Virus record (IMG/VR): IMGVR_UViG_3300025168_000448
Location: 1-29,042 of that record
DNA: 29,042 nucleotides
Direction: 5' to 3' (one strand)
From: a virus
In this document: positions 8,801-16,129 of the stretch, in pieces
Layout: the number at the start of each line of letters is the position of its first letter
How positions within the stretch are numbered: position 1 is the stretch's first letter
The notes under the pieces: model-generated
Told to the model about the DNA's origin: nothing
Databases searched by the model: none
What the model saw: only the letters and a program-made list of their open reading frames with translations
Translations under genes and position numbers: made by a program

Positions 8801-11792
8801 GGACGAGTTGAATAGACTTACAGAAACCGCCGGTCAAATAATGTCGCAGTTAGATGATAAGGAGTTGTCTGCGGAGGATAGAGAAAGACTTACTCATAAA
8901 CTCCATGACCTTAACGAAGAAATTGCAGCAAAGGACAGGGCTATAGTTCACGGTGCTAAAACTCGACTAAATATAAACGATGAGGCCAAGGGTGCAGAAC
9001 ATGAGCAGTATCAACACGCTTCTAAAGCGTTTGAAGATGCAGCAAACCATGTCAGAAAAATGTTAGGAGACTATCATAACGAACTGTTTGACCCTAACTT
9101 GTCCCTTGAAACCTTAGAGGCCAATGTCAGAATGTTCGCTAAGATGGTTAATGATTATCTACACATCGCACCCCATGAAGCGCACGGCCTGACTACAATG
9201 GGTATAGACGACCGTGCAGTTGAGAGACCAATGGCCGGTGCAGCACTGACTAGTGACATAAAGCGAGTAGTGCATGATAGCCCTGTCAAGGTGGGCATAA
9301 AAGACTTGATAGATTACAAAGGTCTTGTTGAAAAATTAGGGCTACCTGATTATGATTCTAACCCACATGTGCAGCATACTATCACTAATTTCCTTGACAT
9401 GTTTGAAAAGAAGTTTGTAGAATCAGGACATGACCCTAACTTCCAACTCCCTGTTATGACAGTAGGTCAGTATCTGAAGGAGACTGGCAAGGTAGACCCT
9501 GACATGGACTTTGAAGAAGAAATTGTAAATCTGAAAACAAATAAGAAAAGTCGTAAAGAAGATTTATTCCAATTAACTAATCAAATAGACAGACTTGTAA
9601 AGCCTTTCCAAGGTAAAGGGGTAAGGGGTGCAAAGGCAGATATTGACAAAATGAATGAGCAAGCAGGCCTAATGTACCATGTCGCTCATAACGGCGACCA
9701 CCGCTTAGCAGAGCCTACTACTCAGAGGGTTGGCTCAAAGTCCGGTCAAAGAGGCAGTAGTGAAAGTAAACCTGAGAAAAAAGTTTCTGATGCTTACAAT
9801 ACGCAGCAGGTTTTGCAGTCTTTGTTATTCAGTGACCCTAACATTGAGCCTAGAGAAGCGCAAAGCGTCAGTACTAGTCAGATTGGGTTTGGCAAAGTAC
9901 CTATAGATGCATTCGGTCCAAACTCACATTCTGTACCTAGCATTTACAATTCTAATGGTCTAAGGCATGAGTTTGGAGAAAGAGTAACACCTTCATTCGA
10001 TTACCATATTGCGCCTAATGGAGAAATTAGGCTAAGAGACAACAAGAAACCTATGCGTTTGTTAAATCCGCTACAAAATATATTTGAGTCAATCGCCCCT
10101 CACTTATCACATATGTTGCATCCTGATTACACACACCATAATGGTTCGACTAAGGACGATTTATTAGGTAAAGACAGACAGGGTGCACATAAACACATGG
10201 ACAGTATGGGTGTTGTGAACAGTATGGACACTCGCAAGGTCGGCAAGTCTGAAATGGGGTTAGCGTCTTTGACTAACCCTGATATAATCAGAAAGGAACT
10301 TGGAAAAGAAGTACCTCTTCTACAACCGATGCATCGTATATTCAAATTAGCAGACTTGGAGCACCTTCGTGGCTTTACAGGCGACTGGATAGTTTCGGTA
10401 ATGCCTGAAGGTGAAAGAGGATTCGTAAAGAAAGATGATGATGAAATCTCAGCCAAACCGTTCACATTATCAAAGGAAGATAAAGAGAACTTCAAGAAAG
10501 TTACCGATAACAATTTCCACGCCGATGTCATAAAGACAGAAGATGGTTACTACATCTTTGATGTAATAGAGTATGATGACAAGGAAGTACATGATACATT
10601 ACTAGATGACCGCATCAAGATTCTAAGAGGGGGCATGGAAGGAGTAGAGAACATACATGTCCCAAGTGCCAGTGACACGAGACTTACAGACGATGCAGGT
10701 CTTGAATTGATAGTAGAGGATTTGCAGAAAGAGCACGATAAGTTGATTTTGCGAGATGCTAAGTCTACTTATATGGTAGGCGAAATGCGCCATCCTAAGT
10801 GGGTCATGCTTAACGAAGGGAATGATGTAGTGCTAAGAGTACTTGAAAGAAGAGGGGGCGGCCCTTACACTTATCGCTTGGGTACCGGACCTATTACACA
10901 AGAAGATGACTTAGGTGATAGAGGCGTTGAGTCAGGTGGAGAAACTTACATGGATGTAGGAGCCGCATTCGACAGCCCTGATAAATACAACGAAGGTGAC
11001 CATGTTAGGGTCAATGTCTCTAATGTAGCCGAGTCAGAGGCTAGTAGCGGTCAGAAACTGTACACAGTTAGTTCTTCAGATGTCAAAGAAGAAGCAGAAG
11101 GTGAGGGTCTCGTTAGCCAAGAGACGCTAGGTATGCTATCCAAATCTGAATCTACTCAATGGCTATGCGAGTTATCAAGGGCCAGTAGTGGAGTCAGAGT
11201 AACTATGCCACAAGGCGATGTACTATACAAGTGCACACAGACTGGTAACATGTGGACAGTGCATAGTCCACTGGCTTCTAACTCCTATCTCATTCGTTTG
11301 TCTGAAAGCCAAAGACAGTATTGGAGTCCGGTTGCAGGTGCTTTGTTGAAAGCAGGCTTGGAAATCAGAGAAGAAGAAGATGAAAACGGAGGCTTCTCTG
11401 CTGACGGAATAGAACCCGGCGAACCTTTAGTCAAGCCTAAGAAAGTTAAAGGTACTGACTGGTGGGACGAAGAGCAAAAAAAGAAGGTACTTGTCAAAGG
11501 ATTACAGTTAGTCGAAAAACTCATCAAGAGCGGGGCGGGCTCTGTTGGGCAATCTAGCACAGGTGCTATGGGACTGGGCATAGGTTATGGTACTCCTATA
11601 GAGTCGCCGACTGGTCCGACTAACTTGCACGACGAAAAGACAATGCCTGACTTTGATGCTAGAAAACGCCCCGGAGAAGATTCTTACATAGAGCCGGGAG
11701 CGGAGGACAGCGAGCCTGCTAAGCACATGACTATACCTTTAGAAGGTGGTACTCTTGAAGTAACAGGTGAATCTGCGACATTCCGTACTTGA
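5862..11792 (+). CDS. Giant head-region protein (1976 aa) with a degenerate DNA-ligase-like domain
   Basis: This is by far the largest gene in the window, lying between the portal group and the protease. The first 1480 residues are unrecognised: mixed alpha/beta, many His, Asp and Tyr residues, and likely coiled coils near residues 860-930 and 975-1100. Residues about 1495-1745 resemble an ATP-dependent DNA ligase. WIVSVMPEGER (around 1507-1518) fits motif I, YYIFDVIEYDDKEV (around 1561-1575) fits the motif IIIa region, DKLILRDAKSTYMVGEMRHP (from about 1626) fits motifs IV and V, and an OB-like beta stretch follows. The motif I lysine is Met (MPEGER instead of KxDGER), so nucleotide transfer is unlikely. 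The C-terminus is Gly/Pro/Asp-rich. GTG 5853 and ATG 5856 are alternative starts; GGTGATG at 5852-5858 is the ribosome site for ATG 5862. An internal capsid or ejection protein is possible but not shown. Confidence 0.75.
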   Translation: MREGPLDILDRSRYYFLKSLSDGIDKADSAADFYFNSISAQRKGYLLSADDTALVKMVYHVMKDEKYGEGGIEQTGDMSMDSAVPMMATDYLQIRAGNHLAGQQLVDGSYQDNRVVAPDAKQGLAGYHPTMQDGDPNDPYATHDFFGSEFNPLQGRYHHHLGDFYVNPSRDGYSVESESQRAHHKELAWDEHNSQLSNAFLLDASHYGELDAKATSHSLYEQDFANWEINNDRAIASRRLELENQGLSDDEIDHQVALDHINEKKQEWKHNLGFWDYLFGMEWMTPEQRNMAYDHIHRFGTDDSQSKFNGHKTGHAHDDWLPRFKRSFAQRFAGMYDHWVRDPTHPGSGGMQKRVRLPDDAGIVGVEDNFRSLTEHTVEGQGNAYDLLMSYLLERTGIERQDNHGKPYIHTDAATEAEAQVAGVTANFANGGKNIQFRSTTPPKKGGKSADAHYSGINREMHRLLLNIDNDGNIYRDGEHPLYPNWEASDSPLSQTEINKILARAESEPRKKFSARIGQNENAFMVGDAIDHNTYPEYAMEGDDKPHETLSTYWQKPWIGGGMAKPPNQLFDLLHQASLMYEMGDNPPVYEDKPKDGDKSVYTDAWEKIKEAEEGERQYPIKRNKHGQHESLLFSRSKRHINARHDHDSEGGLESGASVLGLIASFAQPQHELTRMNVGGKEKTTSITGDATDAPTNLNPHNKRFSSSISGHSPSVQVMRHATCFNPAFINRMYSEYHNAREATGRFHKDLMSTEQRYKEYQRIRQMISNGKDARVLPISNAFTGSGGAYEFNKKIDRNAHTYHRIGSMWRVDNPPLSPGTGIQQLSPASTHTTYGGHQDLKDLEIKDPEGVSIQTPQELNAYIDNLDKEFRNELAKLEAHEHKPEAWTEQLPDGTSRQVQFTSEEMKEQRIDALKGEYQRKIERLQQKFTHDPSSYQTLQAGDKRITMARVNPAAQMTEEEDKRLAMRQAPEAYLSEDEDELNRLTETAGQIMSQLDDKELSAEDRERLTHKLHDLNEEIAAKDRAIVHGAKTRLNINDEAKGAEHEQYQHASKAFEDAANHVRKMLGDYHNELFDPNLSLETLEANVRMFAKMVNDYLHIAPHEAHGLTTMGIDDRAVERPMAGAALTSDIKRVVHDSPVKVGIKDLIDYKGLVEKLGLPDYDSNPHVQHTITNFLDMFEKKFVESGHDPNFQLPVMTVGQYLKETGKVDPDMDFEEEIVNLKTNKKSRKEDLFQLTNQIDRLVKPFQGKGVRGAKADIDKMNEQAGLMYHVAHNGDHRLAEPTTQRVGSKSGQRGSSESKPEKKVSDAYNTQQVLQSLLFSDPNIEPREAQSVSTSQIGFGKVPIDAFGPNSHSVPSIYNSNGLRHEFGERVTPSFDYHIAPNGEIRLRDNKKPMRLLNPLQNIFESIAPHLSHMLHPDYTHHNGSTKDDLLGKDRQGAHKHMDSMGVVNSMDTRKVGKSEMGLASLTNPDIIRKELGKEVPLLQPMHRIFKLADLEHLRGFTGDWIVSVMPEGERGFVKKDDDEISAKPFTLSKEDKENFKKVTDNNFHADVIKTEDGYYIFDVIEYDDKEVHDTLLDDRIKILRGGMEGVENIHVPSASDTRLTDDAGLELIVEDLQKEHDKLILRDAKSTYMVGEMRHPKWVMLNEGNDVVLRVLERRGGGPYTYRLGTGPITQEDDLGDRGVESGGETYMDVGAAFDSPDKYNEGDHVRVNVSNVAESEASSGQKLYTVSSSDVKEEAEGEGLVSQETLGMLSKSESTQWLCELSRASSGVRVTMPQGDVLYKCTQTGNMWTVHSPLASNSYLIRLSESQRQYWSPVAGALLKAGLEIREEEDENGGFSADGIEPGEPLVKPKKVKGTDWWDEEQKKKVLVKGLQLVEKLIKSGAGSVGQSSTGAMGLGIGYGTPIESPTGPTNLHDEKTMPDFDARKRPGEDSYIEPGAEDSEPAKHMTIPLEGGTLEVTGESATFRT

Positions 11793-11819
11793 TTAAATAG
11801 TATGAATGGATTTAATCAA
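11789..11819 (+). promoter_or_regulatory. 10-bp perfect inverted repeat at the protease start; possible promoter
   Basis: TTGATTAAAT (11789-11798) and ATTTAATCAA (11810-11819) are exact reverse complements separated by 11 bases. The left arm covers the stop of the giant gene, and ATG 11806 lies in the loop. There is no ribosome site in front of ATG 11806. The A/T-rich TTAAATAG is centred about 27 bases before ATG 11824, the spacing of an archaeal TATA box to a leaderless start. The element may be an operator/promoter or an RNA hairpin controlling translation. There is no T-run after it, so it is not a standard terminator. Confidence 0.45.
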
Positions 11820-13209
11820 AACAATGTCGGCATCGATGACCCTGCGTACCTCCCCTGTTAACCACAGGGGTAGTATTAGTATAGTCAAGGCTGACAATGA
11901 CCTCGTAATTGCTGGCTACGCATCTGTTGAGATGGTAGATAAGCAAGGGGACTTAATTACCCGTGGAGCATTGAAGAACGCATTTGGCGACTTCATGAAG
12001 GCAGATGCCTTCCGCAATGTACAACTCGCACACTCTAACATACAGGTTGGTAGTGTAATACCACAGTACACAGACTCCGATGGTCGTGTATGGAAGTCCG
12101 GCGTCGATGACGCTGGCATGTTCGTTGTCATACAACTAAGAGATGACATCGAGAAGGCTCGTGAAGTAGCCAATGAGATTCGCAAAGGGGCACTTAGAGG
12201 CTTCAGTATTGGAGGACAAGCATTCAAGAGAATGCGAAAGAGTGACGCTGAACACGGCGATTACACTGAGATTTCCAAACTGGAACTACACGAAGTGACA
12301 ATTTGCGAAAAAGGGATTAACCCTGAAGCGACCTTTAGAATACTAAAGGAGGACACAACAATGGTAAATGATGAAAATAATGCATTAAGCGAACTGTCGA
12401 CTGTACTGGATAGATTAAACAAGCGTATGGATAATATGGAAAAAGAAGATGGCGAACTGCCTGCATTCCTAAAACCTAAAGTCAACGATGATGATTCAGA
12501 TTCAGATTCAGACAAAGATGAAGATAAAGATAAAGATAAAAAGGATGATGAAAAAATGAGTGAAAAGAAAGAAAACCCGTTTGAAAAGAGCGATGGCTAC
12601 TCTGATGTTATCACAAGTGAATACCTAAACTGGATGGAAAACACCCTGAAGTCTCAGGGCGTTAACACTGGAGAAGCACGCAGTCACTTTGACGATGTTG
12701 CTAAGGCTAACCTTGGTAGCACACCCGAAGAGTTCCCTGATGAACAGATGAATGGACAAACCAGTGACCGCACATCAGAAGGCGGTAACCCGTCTACTGG
12801 CGCTGTTGGTAAGATTAACTCCGGCAAAGTTGCTAAGGGTTACTTGAGTCCGACTTCCGTAAGCCCTACAGATATTGAGGCTGCTTACGAAGTTTACAAG
12901 GCTGCAGCATTAGAAGAACAGTTCAAGGGTAACCTTGGTACTGTATTCGGTGACCGTCTACAAAAGGAACTTAGCCACGAAGCAGAGAGCCGTGCAGCAG
13001 CACAGTTCGACGCTCGTACACCACTATCTAACATTGAAAAGGCGCTTTCTGACCTAAGCAATCGCATTGACAACATTAGTACTGCTCCGGCAGAATCAAC
13101 TATCCGCAAGTCGGATTCATCTTCCACAGTAGGAATACCATCTACAGAGGAACTAGCAAACATGTCGTGGGACGAAGTACACAGTCTCGCAGGGACGGTT
13201 TGGGAATAA
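11806..13209 (+). CDS. Prohead maturation protease fused to scaffold
   Basis: Residues 1-180 look like an HK97-type prohead protease (peptidase family S78). There is a His in VQLAHSN (H76), a Ser in LRGFSIGG (S134), and a conserved acidic strand LELHEVTI (around 159-166). It would cleave scaffold and other head proteins inside the procapsid. The remainder (186-467) is a scaffold-like region: a coiled coil, an Asp/Ser/Lys linker (about 229-250), helical segments, and the closing peptide NMSWDEVHSLAGTVWE. A strong internal ribosome site and in-frame ATG at 12361 suggest that the scaffold is also made alone. The true N-terminus is uncertain: ATG 11806 has no ribosome site, and ATG 11824 or 11836 could be leaderless starts. 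Confidence 0.9.
   Translation: MDLIKTMSASMTLRTSPVNHRGSISIVKADNDLVIAGYASVEMVDKQGDLITRGALKNAFGDFMKADAFRNVQLAHSNIQVGSVIPQYTDSDGRVWKSGVDDAGMFVVIQLRDDIEKAREVANEIRKGALRGFSIGGQAFKRMRKSDAEHGDYTEISKLELHEVTICEKGINPEATFRILKEDTTMVNDENNALSELSTVLDRLNKRMDNMEKEDGELPAFLKPKVNDDDSDSDSDKDEDKDKDKKDDEKMSEKKENPFEKSDGYSDVITSEYLNWMENTLKSQGVNTGEARSHFDDVAKANLGSTPEEFPDEQMNGQTSDRTSEGGNPSTGAVGKINSGKVAKGYLSPTSVSPTDIEAAYEVYKAAALEEQFKGNLGTVFGDRLQKELSHEAESRAAAQFDARTPLSNIEKALSDLSNRIDNISTAPAESTIRKSDSSSTVGIPSTEELANMSWDEVHSLAGTVWE
12345..12352 (+). promoter_or_regulatory. Internal ribosome binding site for a nested scaffold start
   Basis: AAAGGAGG lies inside the protease-scaffold gene, 8 nt before ATG 12361, which is in frame (Met186). 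It is one of the best ribosome sites in the window, with a core like that of the major capsid gene. Its position is exactly the junction between the protease domain and the scaffold region. Confidence 0.75.
12361..13209 (+). CDS. Scaffold protein from a nested in-frame start (predicted)
   Basis: Starting at ATG 12361, the same frame gives a 282-residue protein: coiled coil (SELSTVLDRLNKRMDNMEKE), acidic repeat linker, helical region, and the terminal peptide NMSWDEVHSLAGTVWE. This matches the known lambda C/Nu3 arrangement, where the scaffold is encoded in frame within the 3' part of the protease gene. The full-length fusion would deliver the protease into the procapsid and the nested product would be the bulk scaffold. 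The sequence supports the start signal; the product itself is predicted. Confidence 0.65.
   Translation: MVNDENNALSELSTVLDRLNKRMDNMEKEDGELPAFLKPKVNDDDSDSDSDKDEDKDKDKKDDEKMSEKKENPFEKSDGYSDVITSEYLNWMENTLKSQGVNTGEARSHFDDVAKANLGSTPEEFPDEQMNGQTSDRTSEGGNPSTGAVGKINSGKVAKGYLSPTSVSPTDIEAAYEVYKAAALEEQFKGNLGTVFGDRLQKELSHEAESRAAAQFDARTPLSNIEKALSDLSNRIDNISTAPAESTIRKSDSSSTVGIPSTEELANMSWDEVHSLAGTVWE
12493..12555 (+). repeat. Hexamer-type simple repeat coding an acidic Asp/Ser/Lys linker
   Basis: Three exact GATTCA units (12493-12510) are followed by repeated GATAAA/GATGAA units and encode DSDSDSDKDEDKDKDKKDDE. It is in frame inside the scaffold and probably forms a flexible charged linker. Repeats of this type change length easily. 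Confidence 0.85.
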
Positions 13210-13225
13210 ATAAGGAGGAATTGAC

Positions 13226-14407
13226 ATGGCACGAAATTACATGAGAACAGTTAACGATATGGAACGCTATTATTACGGTGCGGGTAGTTCAATGGGCTAC
13301 ACTTACAGTGGAAGCGAACTATTGAAAGCAGATGCTCCGTTATTGAGCACAACCGCTGGTACATACCAAGCGATTTACGGACGAAAAGTTTGGAGTCAGT
13401 TGAACCAAGAGTTCAATGCCTTCTCTATACTACCTAAGAAACCTTGGGATAGAAGCGGATGGCGTGTTGTCACTGCTAAGCCTTCAACATCTGTTGGTGG
13501 CGGAGTTGCTGAAAACGCAACCCTTCCTGAAACTACCAAGCCTGTATTCCAAAATGTTGCAGCAAAGCCTAAGACTATCGCACACACATTCGATATGTCT
13601 GAGGTTGCAATCTTCTTGAATGACAAGGATGACGGACTGGGCGACATTCGCTCTGTCCTAAAGGAAGAGATGGGTAAGCACCACGCTGAGCACATCAACC
13701 AAATGCTAACACAGGATGTAGACACACCTGCAGGTAACGACATCGAGTCCTTGGACCGTGTTACTGCAAGCGCTGCTACAATGGATGTAAGCGGTTCTTC
13801 AACTGCAGACCCTGCAGTGGCTCACGCAGACGCTGCTGCTGACCTTGACATTTACAGCATTGACCGAAGTAATAACACTTGGTCCGATGCAGAGACTGTC
13901 TTGGCTAACACAGCAAGCAATGTCCGTGCAGGTAACGCAGTATTATCCCTTGACCACCTTGACGAAATGTTCCAGAAAATCTGGATTCGTGGTGGTAACC
14001 CTAAGGTTATGCTAACAGGATATGACACTCTAATGCGTATTCAGCAACTTCTACAGTCTCAGCAGAGATTCATGGAAGAGAAGAGAGTTGTACCAACTTA
14101 CAACGGTGTCAAAGGTGTACCGGGTGTTGAGGCTGGATTCATAGTCGCAACTTACAACGGTGTCCCAATCATCCCATCTAAGGATGTACAGGCAGAACCT
14201 AACAGCGGTATTAGCCGTATTTACTGCTTAGACACAGATTACCTATACTACAGTACTGCGAAACCAACTCAATACTTTGAGTCCGGTATCGAGACTGGAG
14301 ACCCATTCGCTGTTAACAGGCTTGGACAGGAAGGACTTTACCGCACAATGGGTGAAGTTTGGACTACTTTCTTTGGAGGTCAAGGTTCAATCCGAGACTT
14401 GTCTTGA
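13226..14407 (+). CDS. Major capsid protein, HK97 fold
   Basis: This 393-residue protein directly follows the protease-scaffold gene. Its ribosome site, AAGGAGG at 13212-13218, is 7 nt before ATG, as expected for the most abundant virion protein. Features typical of the fold are an early segment likely to form the N-arm and E-loop (residues about 35-110, with GWRVVTAKPSTSVGG), a helix-rich P-domain (KEEMGKHHAEHINQML), an A-domain segment around GNPKVMLTGYDTLMRIQQLL, and a C-terminal beta region (EGLYRTMGEVWTTFFGG). A Thr/Ala/Asp-rich segment near 175-215 may be a surface insertion. There is no obvious cleavable delta-type coiled coil at the N-terminus, which fits a separate scaffold. Confidence 0.9.
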   Translation: MARNYMRTVNDMERYYYGAGSSMGYTYSGSELLKADAPLLSTTAGTYQAIYGRKVWSQLNQEFNAFSILPKKPWDRSGWRVVTAKPSTSVGGGVAENATLPETTKPVFQNVAAKPKTIAHTFDMSEVAIFLNDKDDGLGDIRSVLKEEMGKHHAEHINQMLTQDVDTPAGNDIESLDRVTASAATMDVSGSSTADPAVAHADAAADLDIYSIDRSNNTWSDAETVLANTASNVRAGNAVLSLDHLDEMFQKIWIRGGNPKVMLTGYDTLMRIQQLLQSQQRFMEEKRVVPTYNGVKGVPGVEAGFIVATYNGVPIIPSKDVQAEPNSGISRIYCLDTDYLYYSTAKPTQYFESGIETGDPFAVNRLGQEGLYRTMGEVWTTFFGGQGSIRDLS

Positions 14408-14440
14408 GGTTAACTGTGATAAATAATAGGAGATGAAAAT

Positions 14441-14842
14441 ATGGCAGCAGAATTAACATTAACAGGAACAGCAAGCGGAAATGCAACTCTTGTAGGAGCA
14501 TGGGAACTGAGAGCAGGGTCAGCGGACACAACAGAGTGGCTTGATGGCGCAGCAGATGTATCTTATCCCGGCGGTGGACCGGGAACCTTCAACGCTTCTA
14601 ACAGCGATGGAGCAAGCGGATATGACCCAGCACCTAAGATGGCACTAATCACACTCGGTTCAACAACTGATGGACAAACAATTATTCTTGGTGGCGGTGC
14701 ATCTGCTATTCTTGGATTCGTTGTATCAGGTGGAACAGCCAACAATGGACAAACCATTGGTGGAAACCACTCTGCACTTACCGTCACTTTTGAAACCACA
14801 GGAACTGTGACCAGTGGACAATTGATAGTGTTTTACAACTGA
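14441..14842 (+). CDS. Probable capsid decoration protein
   Basis: This 133-residue protein is rich in Gly, Ala, Ser and Thr and almost free of Lys and Arg. It has predicted beta strands throughout (for example LTLTGTASGNATLVGAWEL, and SALTVTFETTGTVTSGQLIV near the end). It has no signal peptide and no membrane segment. Placement right after the capsid gene and the composition fit a head decoration or cement protein; no specific family is recognised. ATG 14441 is preceded by TAGGAGAT at good spacing. Confidence 0.6.
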   Translation: MAAELTLTGTASGNATLVGAWELRAGSADTTEWLDGAADVSYPGGGPGTFNASNSDGASGYDPAPKMALITLGSTTDGQTIILGGGASAILGFVVSGGTANNGQTIGGNHSALTVTFETTGTVTSGQLIVFYN

Positions 14843-14853
14843 GGTGAGGAAAC

Positions 14854-15258
14854 TTGCCTACGATAACCTATCTAGGTCCATATATGTACAGGCGTATGCT
14901 TGGCATGAGTGGACAATGGGTCAGAGGAGAGCCTGTTCAGGTTAGTCAGGAATGGCTTAACCACAACTCGATATACAGAGTATCGACTGAACAGTTCAGA
15001 ATTGAAGGCGATGAAGGTGTCACAGTAGACGCTGGAAACGACGGACTTCCTGACAGTGGTTGGACTAAGAAAGACATAGGCGCATGGCTTAAAGGAAAAG
15101 GCGAGGCTGTGAGTGGGTATACTACCAAGAGCAAGTTGCTCGACATGGTAAAGACCACTCTCAGTCCGCCTGCTCCTGAGCCTGTAGTCGAAGAGGTCTT
15201 AGTCGAAGAGACTATAATCGAAGACCCAGTGGATGAAACATTAGGAGTTGAAGAATAA
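14854..15258 (+). CDS. HeH/SAP-like domain protein, head or neck
   Basis: The start is TTG at 14854, set by the fused stop/ribosome site TGAGGTGA (14840-14847). The 134-residue protein has a beta-type N-terminal part (TYLGPYMYRRMLGMSGQWV onward), then a short helix-extension-helix segment at about 68-102 (DSGWTKKDIGAWLKGKG through YTTKSKLLDMVKT) resembling HeH/SAP/LEM-like modules, which are often nucleic-acid or protein-binding. A Pro/Glu/Val-rich acidic tail follows, with EEVLVEETIIEDP. Proteins of this layout occur next to capsid genes in many tailed viruses, but their exact job is often unknown. The stop overlaps the next start (TAATG). Confidence 0.6.
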   Translation: MPTITYLGPYMYRRMLGMSGQWVRGEPVQVSQEWLNHNSIYRVSTEQFRIEGDEGVTVDAGNDGLPDSGWTKKDIGAWLKGKGEAVSGYTTKSKLLDMVKTTLSPPAPEPVVEEVLVEETIIEDPVDETLGVEE

Positions 15259-15791
15259 TGGCATTCGCAAAGACACAAGACACAAGGGTACATGTCATGG
15301 GTGACATGACAATGATAACAGGAACTTTCACTGACGGTGGTACAGAAGTATCATACGCTAGTCAACTAAGTCAGGTATTTGCAGCGGGAGGTCATTTGAC
15401 TTCCTTACAGAGTACTGGCATTGATGTTAACAATGGGAATGTTGCAATTGCTTCAACCGTACTTACAGTAAGTGCAGTTGATGCAAGATTACATCTTGCT
15501 GCTGGACAATCACTATACAATGCAGCAGGTAACAGATTAGGAGTTATTGCATCTGTAGACAGTGCTACTCAAGTCACATTGGCAGCACCCGGTCTAACCG
15601 TGGCTGTCGTTGATGAAGACATTTACTATGTACTGGGTGCTAACAAGCCCTCTATTACCTTAATTTCAACATCATTGGATGTTTCAATTGATGAGACAAA
15701 TAAATTGGTGATTTTTGAAAGTGGAAATAGAAGTGCCGCTAGTGTAGTTTCAGCAACCGATGGTCGCTGGTGGATTCTAGGAACTCGTTGA
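15258..15791 (+). CDS. Beta-rich virion protein, tandem family member 1
   Basis: First of four consecutive related genes. It has the family's N-terminal pattern (a strand, then MTMITGTFTDGGTEVS) and a short closing strand (GRWWILGTR). Between them, residues about 60-128 form an inserted beta module around LAAGQSLYNAAGNRLGVIAS and ending in DEDIYYV. This module resembles insertions in several other virion proteins of this window. There is no signal peptide or membrane segment. The number of copies and location after the capsid genes suggest capsid surface, neck or fibre subunits. The function is not established. Confidence 0.6.
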   Translation: MAFAKTQDTRVHVMGDMTMITGTFTDGGTEVSYASQLSQVFAAGGHLTSLQSTGIDVNNGNVAIASTVLTVSAVDARLHLAAGQSLYNAAGNRLGVIASVDSATQVTLAAPGLTVAVVDEDIYYVLGANKPSITLISTSLDVSIDETNKLVIFESGNRSAASVVSATDGRWWILGTR

Positions 15792-15802
15792 GGTGATGAA
15801 CC

Positions 15803-16129
15803 TTGGCAGTAACATTTAGCAAAAGACCAATCTACCTTGGCGACAGGATTATTCTGACCGGCTCTTACGAGGCGGGAGACACAGTTATTACTACTGCTGC
15901 TATTCCAGTACCGGGTATACTAATCGACGCAATCGCAGTAACAGGACTAGCGCCTACTAACATTGTCTTAGATAACGCTACGGTAGCAGGTGGTGCAGGT
16001 ACTATTAACCTCGCTACGCAGGCTGCACTAAGTGCCGATAGACGGAGTTTTCAGTTATTCGGTATCGACGGTAGCCCTGCGACTAACAACGGTGCTGGTA
16101 AGTTCACAGTCTATGGAAGGCGAGCATAA
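15803..16129 (+). CDS. Beta-rich virion protein, tandem family member 2 (core form)
   Basis: This 108-residue protein has the simplest version of the shared fold: MAVTFSKRPIYLGDRIILTG at the start, AGDTVITTAAIPVPG next, and KFTVYGRRA at the end. It starts with TTG, directed by TGAGGTGATG at 15789. It has no extra domain, so it probably shows the ancestral unit of the family. The stop TAA overlaps the ATG of the next gene (ATAATG). Confidence 0.6.
   Translation: MAVTFSKRPIYLGDRIILTGSYEAGDTVITTAAIPVPGILIDAIAVTGLAPTNIVLDNATVAGGAGTINLATQAALSADRRSFQLFGIDGSPATNNGAGKFTVYGRRA

Noticed and set aside
5862-11792. An active DNA ligase
   Set aside because: The motif I lysine needed for adenylation is Met and the motif IV Glu-Gly is changed, so activity should not be claimed from this sequence.
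11789-11819. The inverted repeat as a rho-independent-type terminator
   Set aside because: The arms are A/T-rich, no T-run follows, and the element overlaps the start of the next gene.
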